Shown here: positions 1-6,427 of the stretch, in pieces
Layout: the number at the start of each line of letters is the position of its first letter
Numbering within the stretch: the stretch's first letter is position 1
Source: Gemmatimonadota bacterium
Lineage (GTDB): Bacteria; Latescibacterota; UBA2968; UBA8231
DNA: 6,427 nucleotides
Assembly: GCA_002712305.1 (NCBI GenBank)
Contig: PATE01000054.1
Span: forward strand, 5,420-11,846
Direction of reading: 5' to 3'
Translations under genes and position numbers: made by a program
Notes under the pieces: generated by a model
Told to the model about the DNA's origin: nothing
The model's input: only the letters and a program-made list of their open reading frames with translations
Databases searched by the model: none

Positions 1-2654
1 TCACCCACTTGCAGGCGTTTGCCCACAAGTATCGCCGAGGCGGGATCGCCGGCCGCGTCGAAGCGAACGACACCCATCGGTCCATGCAGTTGAAGATCGT
101 CGGTTACCACAAGGGATGAGTCGTCCTGCTTTGATTCAGGCAGAGGATCGCCGATCACCACCACATCTCGTCGACCATCGGTGATGGCGGTTTCTACGGC
201 CGCACCGATCTGGTCACCCAAATCCAGACGTCGGGCCGTCGTCTGCGGCGTACGGACATAGGGCTCCAGGGTGCCGACAAAACTGGACTGAAGAGGGGCC
301 GGCCCTCTACGCTGCTGCAGGACACGCTCGATCCATTCTTCGTTCCGATCCCCATAGTAGCCAAACAGACTCCAACTCTCGCATGTCGCCACCAGCGCGT
401 CGTCGCTCAGATCCGAATAGCGCAGGTGGATGTCGGATTCGATGGCCATCCCGTAGTGATCTCGCATACTCCAGTCGGCCGTCCAACCGCGCGCCGGATC
501 GGCGTCTACACGCCAGGCGCGCAGCAGATCTTCCGAGCTCAGGGCGCCCTTCAGAGAGGTTGCCTGAGTGCGCCTGCATTGGGAGGAAATCGCCGTGTCA
601 TCCGGTGACCCGTCACGTAGATCCAGGCCCTGCGTGGAGAGAGGGCCGAATCCTGCGTGGACGAACCGCTGATGCACCTGTCCACCGACGAGGTGGATCA
701 TGTCCACGAGATATCCCTCATCGTCGTCCAGAGGCAGAAGAAGGACCGACCGCTCGAAGCGCAGTCCCTCCGGATGGTCTCGGTCGATCAGTCCTGGTGC
801 ACTGACACACAGGCCTGTGGCATGGGGGCCATCCACCCACCAGCAGGTCTCTCCTTCGCCATTGGCCTGATCCAGTCCGTCGATCACGACGGTGTTGTGG
901 GAGATCGTCCGCTTCGCCCACTCCGCCCGGGGGCAATCCCACCCCCCGTAGTTGACGGGCGGATAACCGAAGTCATGCATCATGTCGAGGCCACGGTAGT
1001 AGAGGCCCAGATTCATGCCATCGGCGTGACTGTGGGCACCGCGACCACGAACACTGGGATCGAGTCGATAGGCATAGACACTGTTGAGAGCACCCGAGTC
1101 GTAGTCCAACCACGCCACCGGGCCCCGGCGCTCATCCTCGCTGCGCAGGATGGCCAGATGGTATTGCGTCTTGTTGACCGACCGCACAAGCCGTGGCTGC
1201 TGTGTCGAGGCTTGTGCCGTGGCGGACAGAACGTCGTCCACGCGTGTACGGAATTGTTCGGCATCCGTACACGCTGGATCGTGAGGAAGCCCGTGAGTGT
1301 CGCCGTCATTGGCCTGGACGAGCATATCCACGAAGGCCCTGTCGCGGGTGGCCAGATAGAGTTGCCAATAGAAGCTGTACATCGAAGGGGCCAGTGGATC
1401 CTGTCGGTCCCGATCGAAGACGGGGCCCACCAGAGTTTCCGATGGAGCGCCTGGCGCACCGGCATCACCGACGTTCGGATAATAGCGGCGTCCGACCCAC
1501 GTATCGATGTGGAAACGGAAGTGCTCGTGCAGCTGCGGATGACGGGCCAGCACTCGTGGGAGAAACTCGGCATCGGCGCGTGAAAACAGACTCAGACTCG
1601 ACGCGATGGAGCGTGGGGCAATCGCTGCATATCCCGACAACCCCTTCTCGCCTGAGACGCCGTCGACGGCGGTGCCACGCGTGAGGATGTCGTCAAAGAG
1701 TTCGTCAATCTGACCGGGGATGGCGGAGGTTCGCCCGTCAGCCAGGGTGGCGTGAATGAGAATGCGCGCGACTTCCGTCGTCGGGAAATTCGACTCGATC
1801 TTCTCGTTGTTGTCCAGCGTATCCTGCAGGATCCGCTGTTCGATGTTGTCGCAGATCTGCTCCGGGGAGTCCTTCGACGTGGGCAGCTCGTACTGATCCG
1901 CCTTGGCCTTCAGAAACTCGACAAGATCTGCGTCTGCCAGCAGCGCCGGTCGAATCTGATCGTAGGCGAGCGTCAGTCGCTGGATCTCATGACAGGCATC
2001 GTGCCACGTCGAGACATAGCCGCGATCTGCCGGCCTCTCGTAGAGAACCGCTTGAGGGCCAAAGTCGAAATCGGGATAGACGTCGCTGATTCGATCCAGC
2101 AGAATGCCTGACCGGCGGGCATAGGCGGGATCTCCTGTGGCTATCCACGCAGCCGCAAGTCGGTCCACGCCGTCGACGATCAGCTTCTTCCAGTGTCCGT
2201 AGATGAGATAGGCGCCGATGAAGCGCCAGACCCGGTCGTCGGCGCGGTATCCTTCACCATCATCGATGCCCATGCCCTGCTCACTACCGCGTTCGTCAAC
2301 CAACAGTGCCCGGTCTGCCCGCTCGGCGGCGAAGAGACCGCCCTCACCGAGACCGCTTCGATAGAAGGCTTCGAAATCGTTCCGGGGAAACAGATCGTTG
2401 CAGGAGGGACACTGTGTCTTGAAAGGATGGGCAAAGGGATCCATCTGCCAGTCGTACATGTTCACATTCGCCTGGCAGCCCGGGCAGTACCCATCGGACA
2501 GGACCATCCACGATCGGGTGATCGAGGGCCCAAAGATCGCTCGCCAGAGATCGTCCTCGGAATACGCCGACCACGGCGCGGCACGGTCGATAGCTCGCCG
2601 TCGCACAGCGTCGTCTGAGCGCAGCCGATCGATGAGTTGATCAGGATGGAACAT
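1..2654 (-). CDS. Heparinase II/III-like polysaccharide lyase, partial (C-terminus cut by the window edge)
   Basis: The frame is open for 884 codons from ATG 2654 to base 3, with no stop before the edge. An in-frame TGA at 2666-2664 blocks upstream extension, and AAGGTGA lies 9 bases before the ATG. Residues 57-60 (CPGC) and 82-85 (CPSC) form a zinc-ribbon-like knuckle. A helical region follows to about residue 480, with family-like ESNFPTTE and a GY pair (Y342, candidate catalytic tyrosine). The beta-rich part has HSHAD (H541, H543), MMHDFG (D561) and SHNTVVIDG (H586), in the order expected for the catalytic histidine and metal ligands of heparinase II; VHQRFVH (H661, H666) follows. Heparinase II-type enzymes cleave uronate-containing polysaccharides by beta-elimination. 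No signal peptide or membrane segment is visible, so a cytoplasmic role on imported oligosaccharides is possible. Substrate cannot be read from sequence. The family call is firm; lyase activity is inferred. Confidence 0.88.
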   Translation of the reverse strand, partial: MFHPDQLIDRLRSDDAVRRRAIDRAAPWSAYSEDDLWRAIFGPSITRSWMVLSDGYCPGCQANVNMYDWQMDPFAHPFKTQCPSCNDLFPRNDFEAFYRSGLGEGGLFAAERADRALLVDERGSEQGMGIDDGEGYRADDRVWRFIGAYLIYGHWKKLIVDGVDRLAAAWIATGDPAYARRSGILLDRISDVYPDFDFGPQAVLYERPADRGYVSTWHDACHEIQRLTLAYDQIRPALLADADLVEFLKAKADQYELPTSKDSPEQICDNIEQRILQDTLDNNEKIESNFPTTEVARILIHATLADGRTSAIPGQIDELFDDILTRGTAVDGVSGEKGLSGYAAIAPRSIASSLSLFSRADAEFLPRVLARHPQLHEHFRFHIDTWVGRRYYPNVGDAGAPGAPSETLVGPVFDRDRQDPLAPSMYSFYWQLYLATRDRAFVDMLVQANDGDTHGLPHDPACTDAEQFRTRVDDVLSATAQASTQQPRLVRSVNKTQYHLAILRSEDERRGPVAWLDYDSGALNSVYAYRLDPSVRGRGAHSHADGMNLGLYYRGLDMMHDFGYPPVNYGGWDCPRAEWAKRTISHNTVVIDGLDQANGEGETCWWVDGPHATGLCVSAPGLIDRDHPEGLRFERSVLLLPLDDDEGYLVDMIHLVGGQVHQRFVHAGFGPLSTQGLDLRDGSPDDTAISSQCRRTQATSLKGALSSEDLLRAWRVDADPARGWTADWSMRDHYGMAIESDIHLRYSDLSDDALVATCESWSLFGYYGDRNEEWIERVLQQRRGPAPLQSSFVGTLEPYVRTPQTTARRLDLGDQIGAAVETAITDGRRDVVVIGDPLPESKQDDSSLVVTDDLQLHGPMGVVRFDAAGDPASAILVGKRLQVG

Positions 2655-2730
2655 GGAAGGGCATCACCTTGTCGGGGGTCCGGGCCGGGTCTAGAAGCCG
2701 AGGACGCAGCCAGAAGTCACGGGTGGAGAG
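2655..2730 (-). other. Intergenic spacer, no terminator seen
   Basis: These 76 bases separate the EEP hydrolase stop (TAA at 2733-2731) from the heparinase-like start. They are C-rich on the minus strand. I see no convincing GC hairpin followed by a T run and no clear -35/-10 pair, so read-through transcription is likely. Apart from the ribosome binding site next to 2654, I see nothing in it. Confidence 0.5.
2664..2670 (-). promoter_or_regulatory. Ribosome binding site of the heparinase-like gene
   Basis: AAGGTGA on the minus strand sits 9 bases before ATG 2654 and is a reasonable Shine-Dalgarno match. Its last three bases are an in-frame TGA, so it both supports and limits the start choice. 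A second ATG at 2664-2662 is out of frame and soon reaches a stop. Confidence 0.6.
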
Positions 2731-3504
2731 TTACGGCAGGTCCAATTCGGCGCATACAGGCAGATGATCCGAGTGATCCCATCGACCATCCGGTCGCGGT
2801 GAATCGGTGCGGAACCCTTCGTCGCGGATGATCCTGGCGTGTGTGAGCCCCGGGCTCAGAGAGGGTGAGAGGTAAATGTGATCGACGATCCACTCGCGGA
2901 TGCCCGCCGTATCCATCGTCAGCCGCAATCCACCGTCGGCGTTTTCCATGGTATTGAGGAAGCCCATGTCGCGCAGATGCACGTGAATCCCAGGCTCGTC
3001 GACGGCACTGTTGAAGTCGCCGACCACGATGGCGTGTTTGGTTTCAGCGACGAGGGCACTCAGACGATCGTGCAACAGGTCTCCCTCGCGAGCACGCAGG
3101 TCCAGATCACCCGGATGAAGATGGATGTTGACGATCCACAGGCGCAGATCGGGTCCTTCGAGCAGGGCGGCCCCTGCCGTGCGGCTGAAAGGGGGAACGT
3201 CCTCGTCGGCACTCACGTGGCTGAAGGTGCGTGACTCGACGACGGGCCAGCGACTCAGCACGTGTCCCGGAAACGCCGTCGGCGAGGGGAATGTGGCCAG
3301 ATGCATGGACAGTTGCCTGGCAAGATCGCGGGCCAACGATTGCGTCACCCCTTCCTGAAGGGCAATCACGTCGGCGCCAAAGCTCTGCAGGACCTGAGCG
3401 AAGTGCTCCACATGCGCAGGCGAGCCGTGAGGTCCCAGATCACTCTGAGCCGATTCAGCCGGATACCCCTGCATTCCATAGATGTTGTAAGAGATGATTC
3501 TCAT
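2731..3504 (-). CDS. Endonuclease/exonuclease/phosphatase (EEP) superfamily hydrolase
   Basis: This 257-residue protein has the full EEP (DNase I/exonuclease III-like fold) motif set: N7 in SYNIYG, E51 in ALQEG, H128 in NIHLH, D163 and N165 in GDFN, D208-H209 in VDHIY, and D246-H247 in SDHLPV. The superfamily hydrolyses phosphodiester or phosphomonoester bonds with Mg2+; members act on nucleic acids, phospholipids, sphingomyelin or inositol phosphates, and the substrate here is not evident. No signal peptide is visible, so it is probably cytoplasmic. The frame is open up to 3846, but the start at 3504 is preferred: the first residues are the family's first strand and motif, GGAG lies 8 bases upstream, and the ATG overlaps the upstream stop by one base (TGATG). 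An earlier start would lie deep inside the PhyH gene. Family confidence is high; specific function is unknown. Confidence 0.92.
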   Translation of the reverse strand: MRIISYNIYGMQGYPAESAQSDLGPHGSPAHVEHFAQVLQSFGADVIALQEGVTQSLARDLARQLSMHLATFPSPTAFPGHVLSRWPVVESRTFSHVSADEDVPPFSRTAGAALLEGPDLRLWIVNIHLHPGDLDLRAREGDLLHDRLSALVAETKHAIVVGDFNSAVDEPGIHVHLRDMGFLNTMENADGGLRLTMDTAGIREWIVDHIYLSPSLSPGLTHARIIRDEGFRTDSPRPDGRWDHSDHLPVCAELDLP

Positions 3505-4379
3505 CAGTCTGACTCCGGGGTTCGCCATTGCGGTCCATACTGTTCGACGAACCGACTGAAGAATCCCCGCGTCGCGTCGGACACGCCTGCGAGGTAGTCG
3601 ATGTCGTCGAACCAGGGCTGATTGGAGAAGTAGTCGAAGCGCGGATGGCTGGCGCTGGTGTAGGTGAGCATAAGTGTGCGGCGGAGTCGATCGGTGTGAT
3701 ACCGACCCCGGTGCAATCCCATGGGATTGAAGGCGACAGCATCGCCGGGCTCGAGATCGACACGCTTCGCTCCTGGCATGTCGGGACTTGTGTTGTTGCG
3801 TCCTTCGTCGGCGCGCCGGATGGCGTACTCCGCATCGGTGTCCCAACGCACATGGGACCCCGGTACCACCTCTACATCATCAGATGGTACCAGCGCGATC
3901 TGAAGCTGGATGGATCTGCCCACACCTCCACCATCGGCGATTATCTTCCTCTCGTCATCCTCGTCGGGGCAGTGGAACTGGGAATCACGATGCCAATTGC
4001 CATCCCGGGAGTTGCTCACGGGATTAAAGAAGAGGCTCGTGCATCGGAAGAGGGGCTCATCTTCAAGTAAAGCGCCTGCGACCTGCAGGATGCGAGGGTG
4101 GGCACAGCCTGACAGCACCGCGGCCAGGGTTGCAGGATCCGATCGATGGTACCCTGGATGGTTGAGATGCCGCATCGATGTCGCCTCGTCACCGCCTCCT
4201 GGCTCTCCCGTTTCGGCACGGCAGTGCCGCCACTGTCCAAGCGTATCCTCCGCGATGTCCCGCAGTCGCTGCGTGGTTGAGGCGGGCAGTAACTTGGGCA
4301 CCACCACATAACCGTGCTGCGACCAATCGTGGGCCAAGGTCTGATCCGAAGAGACTGAGCCCTGGGCATCCGTCGTCAT
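3504..4379 (-). CDS. Phytanoyl-CoA dioxygenase (PhyH) family Fe(II)/2-oxoglutarate oxygenase
   Basis: The protein has 291 residues, a normal length for bacterial PhyH-family enzymes, which use Fe(II), O2 and 2-oxoglutarate to hydroxylate small molecules. The N-terminal part, with GYVVVPKLL at about residues 23-31, is typical of the family. The iron triad is visible as H130 and D132 in NWHRDS and H223 in MGLHRGRY. R234, 11 residues after the distal histidine, is at the position expected for the 2-oxoglutarate-binding arginine. VVPGSH (171-176) and EPGDAVAFNP (210-219) are the usual barrel-strand signatures between the metal ligands. No signal peptide is seen. The ATG overlaps the aldo/keto reductase stop by four bases (ATGA), and the stop overlaps the EEP start by one, so translation is probably coupled. 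The substrate is unknown; most bacterial PhyH members are not phytanoyl-CoA hydroxylases. Confidence 0.93.
   Translation of the reverse strand: MTTDAQGSVSSDQTLAHDWSQHGYVVVPKLLPASTTQRLRDIAEDTLGQWRHCRAETGEPGGGDEATSMRHLNHPGYHRSDPATLAAVLSGCAHPRILQVAGALLEDEPLFRCTSLFFNPVSNSRDGNWHRDSQFHCPDEDDERKIIADGGGVGRSIQLQIALVPSDDVEVVPGSHVRWDTDAEYAIRRADEGRNNTSPDMPGAKRVDLEPGDAVAFNPMGLHRGRYHTDRLRRTLMLTYTSASHPRFDYFSNQPWFDDIDYLAGVSDATRGFFSRFVEQYGPQWRTPESD
3513..3516 (-). promoter_or_regulatory. Ribosome binding site deciding the EEP start
   Basis: GGAG on the minus strand lies 8 bases before ATG 3504, within the last codons of the PhyH-family gene. With the TGATG overlap it supports starting at 3504 rather than at the upstream ATG at 3846. 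Confidence 0.6.
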
Positions 4380-5257
4380 ATCGCCACCGATCTGTGGACC
4401 TGGGCGATGCGACGACGCTCGGCTGCAGAGAGCAGGGGACGTTGGCAGGCGGCCATGTTCTTCTTCAACTCGGTCGGCGTAAGGACGCCGGACACGACGC
4501 TTGAGACCGGTGAATGGCCCAGCACATACTTGATCGCCGCCGACGTGAGGGGGCGGCCCTTCTGTGCGAGAAAACGAAAAGGACGGCCTCTCGAGTCAGG
4601 TCCTTTGCGCAGCAGCAGACCCGATCCGAAGGGTGATCGCGCCAGAACGCCCACGCCCTCTCTTTCGGCCAGCGGCAGCAACTCGTCCAACGCATCCGGC
4701 CAGATCAGATTGAAAGCCAGTTCCACCACGTCGGCGCCCTGCTCGATGGCAGTAACGGCCCCTTTGGCATCCGTCGAGGCGCCGAAGTGCTTGATCTTTC
4801 CCTGCTTCTGCAGACGTCGAAGGGTCGACCACACACTCTTGCGCCGCAGAATTTCAAGCGGAGGGTCATGGAGAAGGAATACATCGATGACGTCTGTTTC
4901 GAGTCGACGCAGACTCATCTCGCAACTCCACGTCAGAGATCGAGCATCGAAATACTGCCGTGCACCGTCGTAGATGAACTGAGCACCATCGATCCCGGTC
5001 ATGTACCCGGCTTTCGTGATCAGCACGACTTCATCTCGGCAGTCGTGGAAAGCGCGACCTAGAAGGCACTCGCTGCGTCCATTTCCATAGACGTCGGCCG
5101 TGTCGAAGGTCGAGATGCCGAGGTCCTTCGCCTGCCGCAGGAATCGCAGGGCCTCATGCTGGTCGACGGGCCCCCAGAAAAGGCCGCCGATTTCCCACGT
5201 GCCGAAACACAATTCGGTGACTTCGATGCCGGTGTTGCCAAGAGGGCGAGTGCGCAT
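4376..5257 (-). CDS. Aldo/keto reductase
   Basis: This 293-residue protein is an NAD(P)H-dependent (beta/alpha)8 carbonyl reductase. The N-terminus (RPLGNTGIEVTELCFGTWEIGG) is the standard family opening, which supports ATG 5257. The catalytic tetrad is complete: D52 and Y57 in FDTADVYG, K82 in LITKAG, and H130 in FLLHDPP. SLRRLETDVIDVFLLH (115-130) is the family signature, and the C-terminal segment, with SVVSGVLTPTELKKNM at 253-268, is the usual cofactor-binding end. It is somewhat shorter than the 310-330 residues of many members, but nothing essential is missing. No iron-sulfur cysteine motif is present. It begins 39 bases after the pyrD-like stop with only a weak ribosome binding site, and its TGA overlaps the PhyH start. 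Related operonic proteins often act on sugars or sugar-derived carbonyls, but the substrate cannot be assigned. Confidence 0.93.
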   Translation of the reverse strand: MRTRPLGNTGIEVTELCFGTWEIGGLFWGPVDQHEALRFLRQAKDLGISTFDTADVYGNGRSECLLGRAFHDCRDEVVLITKAGYMTGIDGAQFIYDGARQYFDARSLTWSCEMSLRRLETDVIDVFLLHDPPLEILRRKSVWSTLRRLQKQGKIKHFGASTDAKGAVTAIEQGADVVELAFNLIWPDALDELLPLAEREGVGVLARSPFGSGLLLRKGPDSRGRPFRFLAQKGRPLTSAAIKYVLGHSPVSSVVSGVLTPTELKKNMAACQRPLLSAAERRRIAQVHRSVAI

Positions 5258-5296
5258 GATCTGTCTGAATCTTCAGTCGTCGGGGGAAGAGTGATC
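5258..5296 (-). other. Short intercistronic spacer
   Basis: These 39 bases lie between the pyrD-like stop (TGA at 5299-5297) and the aldo/keto reductase ATG. There is no strong purine-rich ribosome binding site and no terminator-like hairpin. A five-base inverted repeat with a two-base loop (5265-5276) is too small to call. The spacing suggests co-transcription. Confidence 0.45.
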
Positions 5297-6397
5297 TCAG
5301 GCCGGTACGTCAACACCGACCGCTTCAGAGATGTGAACGAATCCATCCCGCCTCAGAAGCTGGTCGAGGCCATCGATGATGCGCCCCACCAGTCCTGGAC
5401 CCTCATAGACAAGCCCTGTATACAACTGCAGCATCGAGGCGCCCAATCGGATCTTTCGATAGGCGTCTTCCGGGTCTGCGATGCCGCCTGATCCGACAAG
5501 CTTGAATCGTGATCGATCGAGACGACCATACCAGAAACGAAGCGTTTCGTCCATCATCGATCGCGTTGGGGCACCACACAGGGTGCCGGGCATGGGCGCG
5601 ACGACCGACGTTGCCGTTCGCAGGGGGTAATCTTTTCCAGGAGGCAGATTGAAGATGAATCCGGCGACGAATGGAAAGGGGGCGACACAAGACATGAGCG
5701 ACTCGGCACGGCTCGCGTCTCGATGAGCCGTGAACTTCAGCCACACCGGTGGCAGATTCTCGAGTTGCGAGTATTCGTGCAGCAGATGCGTCAAGCGCTC
5801 CATGTCGTCGAAGGGGCTGACCCCTGCCGTCGTATTCGGACAATTGAGATTCAACGTCAGATAGTCCGCGACCCCACACAGAGGTCTGGCGGCACGGACA
5901 AACTCGTCGACCACGTCCTCTTCTACCGTGGGACGTCCCGTGTTGGTCTCGACGATGTTTACGCCCAGCGGAACATCGATAGGCGTTTGGGCAAGACGGT
6001 CTGCCACGGCGTGAGCGCCATCGTTCGGGACACCGTAGTTGACGACGATCGCTTCGTCCGCGGGCAATCGGAACAGACGCGGCCGAGGATTTCCCTCCGA
6101 AGCCTCGGCCGAGACGGACCCGACTTCGACGTGACCGAATCCGATGGCGGCCATCGCTTCCACGACCCGTCCGTTCTTGTCAAAACCGGCGGCCAGTCCC
6201 AGGGGGTGGGGGAAGTCGAGTCCGGCAATGTGCACAGCCAGCCGTGGGTTCGACCGAACGCGATAGGCACGTCGGATCATGAAGCGGGCAACGCGTGATC
6301 TCCCTGCGCGGTGGGCCCATTTCAGGGTTGATTCATGGATCTGTTCAGGGTCCTGCCGGAACAGGAAAGGGCGCACAAGATGCCGATAGGTGGACAC
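5297..6397 (-). CDS. pyrD: Dihydroorotate dehydrogenase-like flavoprotein, class 2 architecture, divergent active site
   Basis: This 366-residue protein aligns end to end with membrane-associated, quinone-linked dihydroorotate dehydrogenases, the pyrimidine synthesis enzymes oxidising dihydroorotate to orotate with FMN. The N-terminus (RPFLFRQDPEQIHE, 9-22) matches the quinone-side helical extension of class 2. LGLAAGFDKNG (66-76, K74 at the FMN lysine), GNPRPRLFRLP (102-112) and VGSGGI (301-306) with LGASMLQLYTGLVYEGP (318-334) are FMN-barrel signatures. Oddities: the active-site loop reads NLNCPNTT, placing C186 where class 2 has serine (cysteine is typical of class 1), and the usual NRMGFNN segment is NYGVPND (120-126). 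The start is GTG at 6397; an in-frame TGA at 6424-6422 and no intervening ATG support it, with a weak GGG-type site 9 bases upstream. The family is certain; strict PyrD function is likely but the altered pocket leaves room for a different substrate. Confidence 0.88.
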   Translation of the reverse strand: MSTYRHLVRPFLFRQDPEQIHESTLKWAHRAGRSRVARFMIRRAYRVRSNPRLAVHIAGLDFPHPLGLAAGFDKNGRVVEAMAAIGFGHVEVGSVSAEASEGNPRPRLFRLPADEAIVVNYGVPNDGAHAVADRLAQTPIDVPLGVNIVETNTGRPTVEEDVVDEFVRAARPLCGVADYLTLNLNCPNTTAGVSPFDDMERLTHLLHEYSQLENLPPVWLKFTAHRDASRAESLMSCVAPFPFVAGFIFNLPPGKDYPLRTATSVVAPMPGTLCGAPTRSMMDETLRFWYGRLDRSRFKLVGSGGIADPEDAYRKIRLGASMLQLYTGLVYEGPGLVGRIIDGLDQLLRRDGFVHISEAVGVDVPA

Positions 6398-6427
6398 GTC
6401 TATATTCCCGCCGGTTGGGGGTCAGTT
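6398..6427 (-). other. Upstream edge of the pyrD-like gene
   Basis: Thirty bases before the GTG start. On the minus strand they hold an in-frame TGA, a C-rich run and a GGCGGGAA stretch that may serve as a weak ribosome binding site. The promoter, if the transcription unit begins here, must lie mostly outside the window. Confidence 0.4.

Noticed and set aside
383-805. A plus-strand open frame rich in Arg, Pro and Ser
   Set aside because: Its composition is that of a GC-rich shadow frame, and the heparinase-like beta domain occupies the opposite strand.
657-1583. A 308-codon plus-strand open frame
   Set aside because: It lies antisense to the heparinase-like frame, has no recognisable domain, and the minus-strand frame shows clear family motifs throughout. 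Long antisense frames are common in GC-rich coding DNA.
1-2654. Possible frameshift or pseudogene in the heparinase-like region
   Set aside because: I translated the whole frame and found no internal stop; family motifs from N-terminus to the edge stay in one frame.
3505-3846. Upstream extension of the EEP hydrolase to ATG 3846
   Set aside because: The extra 114 residues are Arg- and His-rich, low-similarity shadow of the PhyH gene, and the ATG at 3504 has a ribosome binding site and begins directly at the first family motif.
5265-5276. Inverted repeat CTGAA/TTCAG before the aldo/keto reductase
   Set aside because: A five-base stem with a two-base loop and no T run is expected by chance; it is not a terminator or a credible operator.
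6400-6405. TATA-like sequence (TATATT on the plus strand) next to the pyrD-like start
   Set aside because: It is only a few bases from the GTG, too close for a normal -10 box of this gene, and no partner -35 element or plus-strand gene is visible.

Overview
The window is a compact, GC-rich bacterial segment with every recognisable gene on the minus strand. Reading in transcription order (right to left) it encodes: a dihydroorotate dehydrogenase-like flavoprotein (pyrD-like, 6397-5297), an aldo/keto reductase (5257-4376), a phytanoyl-CoA dioxygenase (PhyH) family Fe(II)/2-oxoglutarate oxygenase (4379-3504), an endonuclease/exonuclease/phosphatase (EEP) superfamily hydrolase (3504-2731), and a large heparinase II/III-like polysaccharide lyase (2654 to the left edge, where it runs out of the window). 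Gaps are 39, -4, -1 and 76 bases, so this looks like one transcription unit with two translationally coupled junctions. I see no tRNA, rRNA, CRISPR, insertion sequence or clear terminator.

The largest gene is easy to miss because it has no stop codon inside the window. The minus-strand frame from 2654 to base 3 is open for 884 codons, and the apparent plus-strand reading frames over 380-2640 are its shadows. It has a four-cysteine zinc-ribbon-like knuckle near the N-terminus, an alpha-helical toroid region and the histidine-rich beta-domain motifs of the heparinase II/III family, but no signal peptide.

Organism: the high GC, the uniform strand, and the pairing of a PhyH oxygenase with a large CxxC-bearing heparinase II/III-like protein resemble environmental, polysaccharide-degrading bacteria such as Poribacteria, Latescibacterota or Planctomycetota. 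This is an inference from gene content, not a placement.

How the genes may work together: the PhyH oxygenase, reductase, EEP hydrolase and lyase could form a small catabolic or tailoring cassette for a uronate-containing glycan and an attached or co-degraded substrate. The pyrD-like gene at the head may be housekeeping, but it departs from canonical class 2 dihydroorotate dehydrogenase at several substrate-site positions, including a cysteine where the class 2 catalytic serine is expected. That divergence is the most checkable unusual feature here. I found no clearly new system.
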